Shown piece by piece: positions 1-9,333 of a DNA stretch of 64,000 nucleotides. How positions within the stretch are numbered: position 1 is the stretch's first letter; every line of letters starts with the position of its first letter. The translations under genes and the position numbers were made by a program. Source of the DNA: Hydractinia symbiolongicarpus (lineage: Eukaryota > Cnidaria > Hydrozoa > Anthoathecata > Hydractiniidae); the NCBI RefSeq assembly GCF_029227915.1, contig NC_079888.1:14181001-14245000 (forward strand). Reading direction: 5' to 3'. Below the pieces are notes generated by a model. The model ran no database searches. It was not told the DNA's origin and worked only from the letters and a program-made list of their open reading frames with translations.

Positions 1-422
1 ATAAACACATTTCTGAATAAGCAAGAGGTTTTATACATGATGCGCAAATGAGCTAGCCGGTGATGCGTGAATATTCACACAGGTAGTACTCAAGGTGATA
101 CTGAATAGTTTTATACGAAGCTCGAATTATAGTAAAATTGTGGGAACAGGCTTAGTTCCTGGCGGAAGGGTAGGGGTGTGCGGGCGAGAGCACGTCCTAG
201 CTGGAAGCGGCCGTCTCGCCCCGGTTTCTCCCACACTGTGCCACGACGGGAAAAATTGTGCCAGTCGGGACGGTTAAATGTCAGTGCTAGGAACGGCCTC
301 TGTAAGTGCTCACTTAAAAAGGTGGGTTTCGTTAATGCGTAGTACAAGCACGACATTCTGTATAGAGTATAAAGAGCAAGTGCGCTAAGCCTGCAAAGCA
401 GGACAGCACTGAAAAACACCTC

Positions 423-545
423 GGATATGGTGAACCAAAGGCTCTGAGTGGTATACTCACAGAATCAAAAATCCTCTGGGTTCAAACAACAACAACAACA
501 AAAACAACAAAAACCTAGAGGGTTCCCTTGCAAGGGTTTTGTTTT
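423..545 (+). repeat. (CAA)n tract with a tRNA-like box B and a palindrome
   Basis: A GGCTCTGAGTGGT stretch (about 440-452) resembles a Pol III A box and GGGTTCAAAC (about 479-488) resembles a B box; they are about 38 bp apart and are followed directly by a (CAA)n-rich tail. This is the layout of the 3' part of a tRNA-derived SINE. A perfect 12-bp palindrome, CCCTTGCAAGGG, follows just before the first Polinton gene. I could not fold a full tRNA, so the SINE reading is tentative. Nothing recognisable was seen in the preceding 420 bases beyond a GC-rich patch at about 165-295. Confidence 0.25.
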
Positions 546-556
546 GAAAAAAAAAA

Positions 557-1195
557 ATGATGAACGACATAGGCCTCACTGTAGCAATAATTCTTCCGTA
601 CGTCTTGATCGTGCTCTGCTTTTTGCGCTATAGGAGGCTTCTAATAAAGATGTCTGTAATCTCAGAAATATTTGACGAAGTCGACACACCAGCAGAAGCT
701 TTTGAACATCGTGAAAAACATATCGACAAACGTCAAGCTTTGAAAGAAGCTATACGCAAAGGCAAACAGCATCTCTTGCCGAAGAAATGTACTGAAAGCT
801 TTGCTGACAAGGCATCAGATGAGGTGATCGAAAAAGCGTATGCGGAATCCGTTTAACGTGAAATTCACGAGAAAGGAGAAAAGACCGCCAAGGCACTATC
901 TTCACATGCGATTAGCATGTACGCGAAGGCCGTAGGTAATGTTGTTCAACTCGATAGTGCGGAGGGTCTGAAAAAAGACATCGAGGAAGATCTGATTATC
1001 AAGGACTTCATGGCAGATTTGGGGATCCTCGTCCACTACGCCTTTGGGAAATTTCTGTCTCCGCTCTTGGTGGCTGCTCACACGATTAACCACGTCTCCG
1101 TGAAGCATGTGTCCAAGACAGATGAAAAGCGAGATGACGAACAGCAAGAAAAAGATGGGAAACAGTCTTTCAAAGTTTCACATGAGCAATCGTGA
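557..1195 (+). pseudogene. Polinton membrane-anchored protein with one nonsense codon
   Basis: This is the counterpart of the intact 214-aa protein at 49,588-50,232. It has an N-terminal hydrophobic segment (about residues 6-25), a basic stretch, then a shared SEIFDEVDTP-like motif matching LNEILDVLDTP in the other copy. The reading frame is interrupted by TAA at 854-856 and then continues in the same frame to 1,195, ending in a charged, Lys/Gln-rich tail. Family unknown. The conserved position next to the small membrane protein and the ATPase suggests a virion or morphogenesis role, which is inference only. The start is either of two adjacent ATGs, 557 or 560. Confidence 0.6.
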
Positions 1196-1418
1196 AAATA
1201 TTGATAGTGTAAGCAAGGGGAAATTGGGGAGAACAGGAGCACGGTACACAGATTGGTGCAGCATTTACGGTGACTCACACTCACGCGCTTGGGTAATCCT
1301 GACACCAGAAGCTGATCGCTTTCCGCCACAAGCGTGTAATTTAGTGAGGACTTCGTATAAGAACGCAATAGAATACGCTGGCAGAAAAGGTTTGAATGCC
1401 TCCAGATGTATTCTTTGA
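1182..1418 (+). CDS. Small ORF found only in element L
   Basis: A 78-codon frame starting inside the end of the preceding gene. Element R has only about 43 bp between the corresponding neighbours, so this stretch was gained in L or lost in R. The product would be soluble, with scattered Trp, Cys and His and no recognised motif. It may be a fragment of an inserted gene rather than a functional one. Confidence 0.25.
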   Translation: MSNRENIDSVSKGKLGRTGARYTDWCSIYGDSHSRAWVILTPEADRFPPQACNLVRTSYKNAIEYAGRKGLNASRCIL

Positions 1419-1489
1419 ATGATCAAGATCTAGCCGTCTTGATGTAAAAAAAGAAGTGATTTTTGTACGTCTCACGACTTATAAGATAA

Positions 1490-1881
1490 ATGTGTGAAGA
1501 ACAAACACAATCTAGGCAAGTCATAACCAAGAAGAATGAAGGTCGTGTTGCTGCTGGCAAGAGACTTGCTGAATGGAATCGCAAGAACAGGGCTGACTTA
1601 CAGAAGAACGTGCCAAAAGTACTTCGAAAGAGGGTCAGGACAGTGCATATCTCTATGGCGCTGGAGGTATTGCCGTACTTGCCGCTTGCGTGGCAGTCTA
1701 TTACATACGTAAGCAGCCCGTAGCGGCTCACCAGCCTGCTGAAACCCCAGAGCCATCGCCTGGCGGCCGTGTCAGCGGAAGGGCGAAGCCCGTCTCCGCA
1801 GGAGTACGTGCGCCTCAGCAGCACACGCAAAAGCAACGCGAAGAGCGTCAACCTGATATCGACATTTTTAAGATGCGGTAG
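1490..1881 (+). pseudogene. Small single-span membrane protein, frameshifted
   Basis: Homologous to the intact 114-aa protein at 49,200-49,544. The N terminus keeps the basic motif KKNEGRVAAGKRLAEWNRKN, a signature I associate with small membrane proteins of Polinton-like elements. The downstream half, with the hydrophobic segment AGGIAVLAACVAVYYI, is in a different frame, so at least one frameshift lies between about 1,600 and 1,690. The C-terminal part is enlarged by GC-rich sequence (1,754-1,806) belonging to the double-hairpin mini-repeat family. The start is preceded by ATAAATG. Confidence 0.6.
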
Positions 1882-1894
1882 GCACATAATATGA

Positions 1895-2134
1895 ATGAGC
1901 AAAGAGTATGAGAAAGAAGTCGTTGATTCATTATGGCAGGCGTTGCGCCTTGGATGATATGCGATCGTTTTAGCCCTTGGCGGAAAGAAAATTTTAGGTG
2001 TCCCTGCCCCGTCTACGAAGATGGATATCCAAGACGGTGCGAAGCTTACCGGCTATATGACGGGAGCGATATTATTCGACGATTATGCGATAAAACAAGG
2101 GTGGTATAAACGTTCCCTAATGCCTCCGAAATAA
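1895..2134 (+). pseudogene. 79-codon membrane protein with internal TGA
   Basis: Too short for a standard ORF call, but conserved with 48,948-49,190 in element R: both begin MS.KEY.KEVVDSL and end with a GYMTGAILFDDYAIKQGWYK block. A moderately hydrophobic segment follows the first 20 residues. The L copy is broken by TGA at 1955-1957; the R copy is broken at a different codon, so neither is intact. Function unknown. It sits between the KKNEGRVAAGK-type protein and the packaging ATPase in both elements. Confidence 0.55.
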
Positions 2135-2189
2135 CTGTCCAGCGAAAAAGCCGTGTTTGTCGTGGAGGGCAAACACAGCTTTGAATAAA

Positions 2190-2804
2190 ATGACTCTAGA
2201 CATTGTCAAAGACCCGCATACAGCGATCTTCTCGGGACCCACCTCGTGTGGCAAAACGCAGAGAATCCTCGACCTCCTGGAGAACGAGTACAGGCACCAT
2301 TTCGACAACATTGTCATTCTCTGCCCTACAATCCGCTGGAACAAGACCTATCTCGAGAGGTCCTCGCTGTGGAAAGATGACTACGTGATTCTGGTGGAGC
2401 CCAAGGAGCAGCTGTTCGAGTGTATCCAAAAACTGTCGTCGTTGCTGGCGGGCAAAGAGACGTTGTTTATCGTTCATGATATGATAGCCGACGAGAGTCT
2501 CGACAAAAAACGTCAATCCCTGCTTGAGCTTGCCATCAGCGGTAGACATCGCAAACACAGTCTCTGGTTACTCACTCAAAGCTACACGGCCATCCCGAAG
2601 AACCTTCGAAGGCAAAAAAAGCAGCTATTCATGTGGTACCCCTCGGAAAGGAGCGACATGAAAATGGTTGACGAAGAGACCAATATGATCAACGACTGGG
2701 AGACTATCAAGACTGAATTGAAAAAGTCCAAGCACGCTTGCTTGTACGTAAGACTGGAGCATCCTAGAAGTTACAAGATTGTTGGATGCAAGTTAAACTC
2801 TTGA
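2190..2804 (+). CDS. A32-like DNA packaging ATPase, Polinton type
   Basis: Predicted 204-aa FtsK/HerA-superfamily ATPase that would pump element DNA into capsids. Walker A is GPTSCGKTQR at about residues 15-24. A hydrophobic strand ending in acidic residues (ETLFIVHDMIADE, about residues 90-102) fits Walker B. GRHRKHSLWLLTQSY (about 117-131) matches the sensor region, with the conserved Thr-Gln. The start at 2190 is chosen over an upstream ATG at 2157 because the element R copy begins at the same MTLDIVK and both have AATAAA directly before the ATG. The frame is intact, unlike the R copy, which has a nonsense codon. Confidence 0.85.
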   Translation: MTLDIVKDPHTAIFSGPTSCGKTQRILDLLENEYRHHFDNIVILCPTIRWNKTYLERSSLWKDDYVILVEPKEQLFECIQKLSSLLAGKETLFIVHDMIADESLDKKRQSLLELAISGRHRKHSLWLLTQSYTAIPKNLRRQKKQLFMWYPSERSDMKMVDEETNMINDWETIKTELKKSKHACLYVRLEHPRSYKIVGCKLNS

Positions 2805-2817
2805 CATGTAAGAAAAG

Positions 2818-2997
2818 ATGGATGATGCGAGCGTAATTAAAGCTCTGTATCAGGCTCTTTTGAGAGCCCATGACAGACTGATAGATGCAGTGAATGATGA
2901 CGGTGACAGCAAACTGGTAAACACGACTCGGGATATTGAAGAGTTATGCGAAAAATATCCCTGGCTTCCTCAGCTTGGTGTTCGTTATTGGATCTAG
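2818..2997 (+). CDS. Conserved 59-aa acidic Polinton protein
   Basis: Nearly identical to the 60-aa product at 47,958-48,140 in element R and in the same place between the ATPase and the Bro/MSV199 gene. It is predicted to be helical and acidic, with RLIDAV, NTTRDIEELC and KYPWLPQL blocks. Conservation in both elements supports a real gene. No family recognised. A hairpin with ATTTTGTGA / TCACAAAAT arms (about 3,001-3,029) follows the stop and recurs at the same place in R. Confidence 0.6.
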   Translation: MDDASVIKALYQALLRAHDRLIDAVNDDGDSKLVNTTRDIEELCEKYPWLPQLGVRYWI

Positions 2998-3059
2998 TAA
3001 TTTTGTGACATTTTGCGAATCACAAAATCCATAGTTGAGCCTTGGCGTGTATAAGAAAG

Positions 3060-3872
3060 ATGTCTTCTCAACTTGGCCTGTGCAACGCCGTGCCTGCTGG
3101 AGCGATCGAAACCTTGTATGACGAGCACTCGCAGCCGCGCTTCAAGTGTGCTGATCTTGGTAGATTTTTAGGAATCCCTGACATTGCGACGACTTACAGA
3201 GACGTAAAAACAACGCCTCGTCGTGATATGAAAGGGTTGGTTTTAAACCGAACATTTCAAGAACCAAAACATGCTAATCCTCACGATATGTTTGTGACAC
3301 TAGGTGGAGCTCTTGAGATGGCAGACCGTTCTAGAAAACCTAAAGCCATCGAGCTTACCAAGTGGCTAGCGCGAAAAGGTATAGAAAAGCTGCAAGATGA
3401 AGTACAAGAGCAACGGCAAGCTATCGATGAAAGAGACGTAGCCATTGCGATCCTTGACGAAGATCTTGAAGACAGGGATAGACAACTTATGGTGCTGGAG
3501 GATGATCTTGAAGAAAAAGATAGACAACTTGCGGTACAGGAGCAAGAAATCATAGAGCTACGACAGCGACATGTTTCACGTGCGCAAGATCCTCGAAAAG
3601 ACAACGCGATCATGATTTAAAGCAAGCATACTGCATCAGACGATGATCAGTGCCATCGTCTTCCCTACTACTGTGCACGTGTTCAAAGACGGAATATCTC
3701 CACCAAAAGGAGATGGCTTAGGGACAACTATCCAAACTGTGAAGAGATTGTGCTCATCGATAATCCCAACGGGATGCACGCGTTCAATCGATTCGAAGAG
3801 GAAGGACACGTAGAACGGTATCAATGCCGCGACGATTTGTATGACCTGGGAGTGCCTGCGCTCGAAGACTAG
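3060..3872 (+). pseudogene. MSV199-type DNA-binding protein, nonsense codon before C-terminal domain
   Basis: The N-terminal domain (about residues 10-110) has the MSV199/KilA-N-like layout seen in poxviruses, iridoviruses and Polintons, including FKCADLGRFLGIPDI and LTKWLARKGIEKLQ. A long charged coiled coil follows (about 110-170, repeated D.ED.EE.DRQL). The frame stops at TAA 3618-3620, but the same frame stays open for 84 more codons to 3,872 and encodes a small C-terminal domain alignable with that of the R copy. This is either a nonsense mutation or a recent truncation. The N-terminal domain differs in kind from the R copy (Bro-N), while the linker EQEIIELRQRHV is shared. Confidence 0.7.
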
Positions 3873-3882
3873 CGAGACTCAA

Positions 3883-3912
3883 CTTTTTTGTAGCTTCACG
3901 AGGCTACAAAAA
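3883..3912. terminator. Hairpin between convergent MSV199 and integrase genes
   Basis: The arms TTTTTGTAGC and GCTACAAAAA form a 10-bp stem around a short loop. Element R has a related hairpin (TTTGTAA/TTACAAA, about 42,800-42,821) at the equivalent convergent junction. A role in 3'-end formation is inferred from position only. Confidence 0.45.
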
Positions 3913-4939
3913 TATCGTCGGCTTACCACTAACATGCTCGGGAGGTACTTGAACATCTTCCGGAATTTCCATGAGTTCTTGTGAAACAAAGATTCTTTCA
4001 GGTGCTCCTGCGGAGACGCTAGGCGATCCACCTGCAAGATAGTACAACAGACGGCTACCAGCCTCGATGCGGTTGAGTCTATACGTCTTTTTGCTCCACC
4101 AGGCGTCAGTAGCACGTCTTCTCGCATCACCATGCTCTTCTCCCAGTTGTAGCAGGTACAAGTAAAGACCGTACTCAGGTAAAGGCTTTTTCTGTTGGTA
4201 CTCCTGGTCTTTCGTAAGCGGTACCTCATCCATCTTGATCGCTTTTGAAGGTTTCATGCCGATCATGACAGTTTTGGTGTTATTCATGCTTTTGACGATA
4301 GTGTACAGATGTTTGACCCATGTGGTACTAGTCTCTTCAGAGACCAACTCTTGTGCATCCTGGGACTTGAACAGTCTCTCCGCGAGCACCTTGTTATAGG
4401 ACTCGACAAAGGTGGTACTTGGTAGTTGCGCGCTTGAGTTCGACGCCCTTGCCCTCTAGCAGTTTCGTCACATCTGACTTGAACTCACTACCGTTGTCGC
4501 ACTGGAAGATCTTCGGATAGCGTAAAGGTCCTGCTTTGTAAATGTCCTTGATCAAGTCAGCGACTTCGCTGGCTTTCTTCATTCTCAATGGTCTAGCTAC
4601 CTTGTAGCGCGAGGCTACATCGATCCCTGTGAGGATATATTTGTACACGTTGCTGTAGACTTTGTCATGAGGCATGTAGAGCAAGTCAAATTGGTGCATT
4701 TCATTAGGTTTTTTAATGGTAAAATGCGGGTAATCAATCCTTTTAGGTCCTTGAATATGTCTAAGCCATAAGAGTTGCCTAGACAGCCAGTGTACCACTT
4801 TCTTTTTAGGTAGTCCACTCTGCTCAGCGAGCAATTTAACAGCCTTCCGACCAGTCCAGAGATTTTCAGGGGTATAGTAAATACTGCTCATTTTTTCTAC
4901 CTCCTTCTCTGTGGGAATATGTGTTACTCCTTTCGACAT
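3904..4939 (-). pseudogene. Polinton retroviral-type integrase, frameshifted by a 14-bp deletion
   Basis: rve-fold DDE integrase that would insert the element and make a 6-bp target duplication. The N-terminal half (4394-4939) has the first catalytic Asp in HQFDLL and the second in CDNGSEF. The catalytic Glu lies in the C-terminal half (3904-4389), in another frame. Comparison with the copy at 41,709 shows 14 bp missing near 4,410, just before the Glu motif. A 25-bp double-hairpin mini-repeat (4004-4028) adds nine codons near the C terminus that are absent from the R copy. The start codon lies in the arm of an 11-bp perfect hairpin (4931-4957). Confidence 0.85.
4004..4028 (-). repeat. Double-hairpin mini-repeat inserted in frame in integrase
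   Basis: Reads GCTCCTGCGGAG then ACGCTAGGCGATC on the plus strand. The matching part of the element R integrase lacks it and goes directly from the shared LA-G to PER. This is the clearest presence/absence case in the window and points to insertion without loss of frame. Confidence 0.7.
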
Positions 4940-4957
4940 GTTTATTACATGTCGAAA
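4931..4957. promoter_or_regulatory. 11-bp perfect hairpin spanning the integrase start codon
   Basis: Arms TTTCGACATGT and ACATGTCGAAA flank a 5-nt AT loop. The integrase ATG (minus strand, 4937-4939) is inside one arm, and the loop supplies the AATAAA-like motif. The same structure with the same arms occurs at 41,691-41,717 in element R, so it is retained despite divergence elsewhere. Confidence 0.6.
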
Positions 4958-4962
4958 ACATT

Positions 4963-5361
4963 TTACATATACTTGTACGCGACCAACCCCAGAAGGGCTA
5001 CGGATCCTACGATAAACGCCAGCTCGCCGTCTTGTTGTTGCTTGGAAGGTGTGTAAAAATCGGATAGTTTTGGAGCTTTTTTGATCGTTGCGATATAGTA
5101 CTCCCTCATGCCTTCATCGAGCTCCTTCAAGCTCTCTCCAGCTTGCCTTTTCAGCTCTCGTTGATGGTTATACCAATCGATCTTAGCCTGCCGATCTCTT
5201 ACCCACTGTTGCTGAGCTGCTTGAAGTTGTTCAATTGCTTTATCATGCCGTTTCCGTTCCTCTTCGCCATGGCCTGACAGCTTACTGAACAGGAAATTTG
5301 ATCTGCCAAAGGCTAATGCATTAATCGCAGCACCAGCCACAAGAACACCGATAGTTGCCAT
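4963..5361 (-). CDS. Conserved 132-aa Polinton membrane/coiled-coil protein
   Basis: Intact and about 90% identical by eye to 41,263-41,661. A hydrophobic N terminus (about residues 3-18) is followed by a charged coiled coil (about 30-85, with KRHDKAIEQLQAAQ) and a C-terminal hydrophobic segment (about 112-130, GSVALLGLVAYKY). It lies 6 bp beyond the capsid stop on the same strand. The start is preceded by ATAAATG. No family assigned; location next to the capsid gene suggests a virion component. Confidence 0.65.
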   Translation of the reverse strand: MATIGVLVAGAAINALAFGRSNFLFSKLSGHGEEERKRHDKAIEQLQAAQQQWVRDRQAKIDWYNHQRELKRQAGESLKELDEGMREYYIATIKKAPKLSDFYTPSKQQQDGELAFIVGSVALLGLVAYKYM

Positions 5362-5367
5362 TTATTT

Positions 5368-6651
5368 TCAGTATTCCACAGAGTGAAATCTACCATCTAA
5401 GATGTTCAGCTGAGCATCCTGAAGTAGGAAAACGTAGCATTTAATATTCCCGGTTGTTCCGTCTGCCTTCTTTGTCATATGCAACGTTATACCGTCTGAC
5501 AATCTCTGTAATTGCCTTCCGGAACCGTGGAGACTATGATCGGGTGATGCTCGAAAATCAAAAAACAGGGCGTATCTCTCTGTGAAGAACTGCCCAATCG
5601 TCACCTCCGAATCGTGGCTACAGAATAAGTTTACGATCTGCTCGAGGTGATCTTTCGGGAGCATCGCGTGCGTGTAGAGCTCATTAGGCTCACCCTCGAC
5701 AGTGATCGAGATTTTTTCGATTTTTGGGTTGTAAAACACCTCGTTAGCGCCCGGGTAAGCCTTCACTTTTCGAGGGTCTACAAAGAGCAGTAAAACGCCT
5801 ACCAAATTTTTTGCAGGCGTATCAATTTGCAAATTGTAGCTTGTGTCAGCCTTTTTCATCGTGACAACCTTGCTACGGAGTACCCTTCCATAGGGTAGCG
5901 CAAAACGACTATACCGTGACATCATAGCGCTCGCGAGACCCTCGTTATTAACCTTGTCAAACTCTAGTGTGATATTAGTGATCTTATACGAGGCATCCGG
6001 TGCTTTAGCTGCGGTATTTCCAACAGCTGCCGTACCTCCATCTTTGATAACGTCACCATATGATGCAAAATGTATAACGAATTGCAGCCTGTCGTATAAT
6101 CCTGCCTGGCAGAACGGCAAGTCTTGTGTCAATTCAAACATTTTTCCTAGAGGAATACAAAAGGTGCTGCCATAGGCTGCGACGATCGCTTTTTCCTCGT
6201 CCGTGCCTGCATGATCAGTCGCTTTTACCTGTAGGGCGCGGATTGTACCGTCGTTGGGATTGATCCCCTCTAGGATCAAGTTGTTTTCCCGATCAAACTT
6301 GGGCAACCATAGGTCCTTGTAGGTAGCGAGCACCCTGTAGTCGCTAATATTTTGCACCTCGTTGCCATTCAAAGTGATACAAAGATTTTGCACCAAGGAT
6401 TTACCTATATTGCTGACGATAATGCGCTTCGTGTTTGTTCCCGTAAGTTTCAGATCGAAAAGAAGTTTGATACTGCCTGAAAAAATTACATCGTTTTGCC
6501 CCATGTTTGGGATGTCAACATACAAGTCCTCGTTCTGATTAATCGTACTAGGCACATGACTTATTTTTACACGCTGCTTCTTCCCTTTCATAGCCATCAT
6601 TGTTTTAATCTCCGCGTAGGGATCGAGCTTAGTTCCGAATATGTTACTCAT
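5368..6651 (-). CDS. Major capsid protein, double jelly-roll, Polinton type
   Basis: Intact 427-aa frame. It is recognised as the Polinton hexon by its length, its place beside ATPase and integrase, and sequence blocks such as LVQNLCITLNGNEVQNI, ITVEGEPNELYTHAM and the late RASPDHSLHGSGR segment. These correspond to the two beta-rich jelly-roll halves. The start follows AATAAAGC. The element R version is about 90% identical in protein but has a +1 frameshift, so L holds the only open capsid gene of the pair. Assembly into icosahedral particles is family knowledge, not shown here. Confidence 0.8.
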   Translation of the reverse strand: MSNIFGTKLDPYAEIKTMMAMKGKKQRVKISHVPSTINQNEDLYVDIPNMGQNDVIFSGSIKLLFDLKLTGTNTKRIIVSNIGKSLVQNLCITLNGNEVQNISDYRVLATYKDLWLPKFDRENNLILEGINPNDGTIRALQVKATDHAGTDEEKAIVAAYGSTFCIPLGKMFELTQDLPFCQAGLYDRLQFVIHFASYGDVIKDGGTAAVGNTAAKAPDASYKITNITLEFDKVNNEGLASAMMSRYSRFALPYGRVLRSKVVTMKKADTSYNLQIDTPAKNLVGVLLLFVDPRKVKAYPGANEVFYNPKIEKISITVEGEPNELYTHAMLPKDHLEQIVNLFCSHDSEVTIGQFFTERYALFFDFRASPDHSLHGSGRQLQRLSDGITLHMTKKADGTTGNIKCYVFLLQDAQLNILDGRFHSVEY

Positions 6652-6689
6652 GCTTTATTATTAGCTGATTTTCGTTACAAATAAATGCA

Positions 6690-7495
6690 ATGCCGATTAA
6701 TCCAATATACGAAGGAGACGACTTTACGTCAGAGGAAAACATTCCAGACGAGGATGGATCTTTCAGTAGGCTCCAGCCTGATGCCAGCTCCACGCTAACG
6801 CCAGATCAGGAGCAAGAGCAGGGTCAACGAGACACCACGACAAGGCAGAGGGAAGAGCTACTAAAATCGAAGGTCGACGATCTTTACGAACACCTTGGTG
6901 AGGAGCTGGGGCAGCCAATCGCGAGATATTACAACGAGTTTGAAGCACGAGGAAACCAGCTTCTTTTCGATGGCATAGAGATCACGAAAAGGCATGGTGA
7001 ATTGAGGAAAGGAAGCAGTACGAGAAGCACATGGTTTACTATCATCTGACACTCAGAGACTCATCTGACACGCTGATGAAAATCGCAGAAGGCGATATAT
7101 CTCTGGCTGAAAAGCTTAGAATCTTGTTCAAGGAGCAAGGGATTACTATAGCAAGCATCGTCTCGGCTGTTGGTCTACTGATTTTCACCATCGTACTCGC
7201 AGTTACAGGTGGTGGAGGAGCGGGTGCTACAGCGGCAGGAAGTGCCGCAGGGAAGGACTTTTTGCAAAAACAGCTGGAAAGACTTGGAAAATTTTTGAAA
7301 TACCTGGCAGGTAAGGCAGGTGCGGCGCTACCAGGGATTATTGGCACGGTTGTCTCGTTCTTTTTTGGAGTAGCAGCAAAAGTTGTTGAATACGCAGCCA
7401 AACACCTCTACATGACAATCGCTGCTGCCGTCGCTTTTGTTGTGGCCTACGTTGGGAAGGGTGGCAGCGCGGAACATAGTTCCAAAAAATCGTAG
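6690..7495 (+). pseudogene. Coiled-coil / Gly-Ala-rich membrane protein, internally deleted
   Basis: Counterpart of the 446-aa protein at 38,597-39,937. About 120 N-terminal codons are retained, then roughly 560 bp present in R are missing near 7,010-7,020, with a change of frame, and the C-terminal hydrophobic half resumes (7,070-7,495). That half has two to three membrane segments around a GGGGAGATAAG stretch. Near the N terminus L reads TPDQEQEQGQRDTTT, whereas R carries an in-frame mini-repeat at that point. The start ATG abuts ATAA. Confidence 0.65.
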
Positions 7496-7510
7496 ATCGC
7501 CAAGCTCGAG

Positions 7511-7558
7511 TCTAATGTGTTGATCAACAAATTAGATCGCCAACGGCTCAGCATGAGC
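7511..7558. repeat. Inverted repeat plus double-hairpin mini-repeat between convergent genes
   Basis: An imperfect palindrome around TTGATCAA with TCTAAT/ATTAGA outer arms (7511-7536) is followed by a mini-repeat copy (7535-7558, ending GGCTCAGCATGAGC). R has both element types at the equivalent spot (38,461-38,593) and a similar TCTAGTATGTTGA-type palindrome at 35,887-35,914. Confidence 0.5.
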
Positions 7559-7562
7559 ACCT

Positions 7563-7655
7563 ATTTTTTAAGCCAGATGTATACTAGGATCAATCCTACT
7601 CCCACCGTGATAAGGGTAGCCTTCGTGTCCTCATGCGGATTTTGACGGCCTACGA
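7563..7655 (-). pseudogene. 3' fragment of the Polinton membrane-tailed protein gene
   Basis: About 27 codons ending NPHEDTKATL..TVGVGLIL-type sequence plus a C-terminal WLKK match the end of the gene at 37,408-38,460. Upstream homology stops near 7,655, which marks where element L is truncated. Confidence 0.7.
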
Positions 7656-7689
7656 GAGTGTCAGGTTTTAGAACCAACCCTATTAAGTT

Positions 7690-8883
7690 CATTTAGCATG
7701 ATTTTATTAGAGAAGTTGTATTGATTGCTGACGTTCATGATAAAAATACGGTGCAAACTATTTTCTTCTAATTCAGGATTGTCATGTACAAATAACATAA
7801 CAAAAACGTCGGGAATATACGGGGAGAGGACACTTAAACATATTATGAATTGATTTAGTCAAAGTTTTAAGTCAGTTGTTTAAGTGTTGAAAAAAGTTTG
7901 AATAATGGTTGCGAGAACATGCTTCAACAATCATGGAAGTGCCCCCTGGGAAGTTCCTTATTTAACCTCATCATGGATTTATTTCCCTGTAAGCAAAACA
8001 CTAGCGCGCATTCTTCCGACCTATGACTTTGGTTAAAACGAACTAAGTCAGACAAAATAGACATAATTCTCCGAAGAGAATTTTGAGTTACAGACCAATG
8101 AATTGGAAACTGCTAAAAAACTCATACATTCTCGAGTACCTGCGTGAGACAATTAAAACTAAAGCAAAAAAACAAAAATATTGAAGATTATTTCCTTTTT
8201 TTAGCAACAACGATTTTTTAACTTTCCAGAATATTTTATAATACAGTACTAATTTTGACATAAGCAATCATGACAACTCTGGACAAGAGATTTCACAGAT
8301 ATGATAAACCAATATATGATTGTGTGCCAAAGCAAATAATAGGGGCGTATTTTGGACAATTTTAAGTTTTTTTAGAATAAACCCCTTTAAATGTTGACAG
8401 AATGTCATCAAAAAAAAAAAAAAAATGGAAAAAAGGCAAAATTAAAAAAATAAAAATATGCGTCAATATGAAAAATAGTATGGAATGATATGGAAATATA
8501 GATGAGCGTATAGGTATTTCTGTGGATCCAATAATTAAACAGCTAAAAAACGCAACAAAACATTAGATAATTCGTTAACATTTTTTCTAAACGTTCGCTC
8601 TTCCATGTTTGTCTCGAAGCAATTTGCGCTCTTTTATAAATGCTTGCTTTCCGAAGTGTGGGTAACGATATTTCTGAAAGTTGATAAGAAACATGTTGGA
8701 AATGTGCTAACCTAAAGTGAATGTTTTACTTAGTTGTATATTAACTTTAGAAAATAGGTACGCGAGGTATATTTGTTAAAAGATGATAATACATTCTTTC
8801 ATGTTTTGCAATCCCGATATTACTGCATTAAAATATCTAGTTCTCAAATTAATCTTTTTTACAAGACAACACATTTACATTAT
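7690..8883. other. AT-rich spacer without genes
   Basis: No convincing ORF, RNA gene or repeat boundary was seen. There are several poly-A/T runs, including a 15-A tract near 8,410. Confidence 0.5.
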
Positions 8884-9220
8884 ATTGAATAATATAAATA
8901 TTATCATGTCATGAACAAGCGAGTTTACTTTAGGCTACGTTTCGACAGCTACAACAACATAAAGCAAACTTTTAGAAAAAGGAAAGATTTTTTTATTTCT
9001 TTTTAGTCAATATATTGCTTCCATCTGGGTCCGTGAAAAAGTTAATTACTATAATTGCTGTGATCTGATTGGTTAATTTCGATCCTCTAATTATCTCTTC
9101 AAATTATAAATAGCCGAAGATAATTACGATCATTGCCCGTCGATGACAGCTATAGCTGTCGAAGCGTAGCCTAGAATAAACTCGATTCTTCATGACATGA
9201 TAATATTTATATTATTCAAT
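8884..9220. mobile_element. 337-bp MITE with about 68-bp terminal inverted repeats
   Basis: The left end (8884-8952) and right end (about 9152-9220) are near-perfect inverted copies, starting ATTGAATAATATAAATATTA and ending TAATATTTATATTATTCAAT. The interior is AT-rich and non-coding. I could not fix a target-site duplication, so the superfamily is undecided. Confidence 0.8.
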
Positions 9221-9333
9221 GACAATGACTGAACAGATAAGTGGTAATATTTTTAAAATTTACATTATACTTCCACAAATTTTTAATTAAAAATCTAACT
9301 TACTGATCACTACGTTCTTTTACATTACTTATA

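Larger units (their letters stand above)
1..7690 (+). mobile_element. Degenerate, truncated Polinton/Maverick (element L)
   Basis: Gene content and order match element R (35,038-54,553) in inverted orientation: membrane protein, small membrane proteins, ATPase, small ORF, MSV199 protein, then integrase, 132-aa protein and capsid on the opposite strand, then the coiled-coil membrane protein and the last codons of the 276/350-aa gene. The right side stops inside that last gene near 7,650-7,690, so the penton-like, SAP and ssDNA-binding-like genes are missing. The polymerase would lie before position 1 or is deleted. No terminal inverted repeat was found at either side. The capsid, 132-aa and ATPase genes remain open; most others are broken. 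Base composition is clearly more GC-rich than the AT-rich DNA after 7,700. Confidence 0.85.

Noticed and set aside
3281-3613. 110-codon Ser/Cys-rich minus-strand frame
   Set aside because: It is the antisense of the repetitive charged coiled coil of the MSV199 protein gene; composition is an artefact of GA-rich codons.
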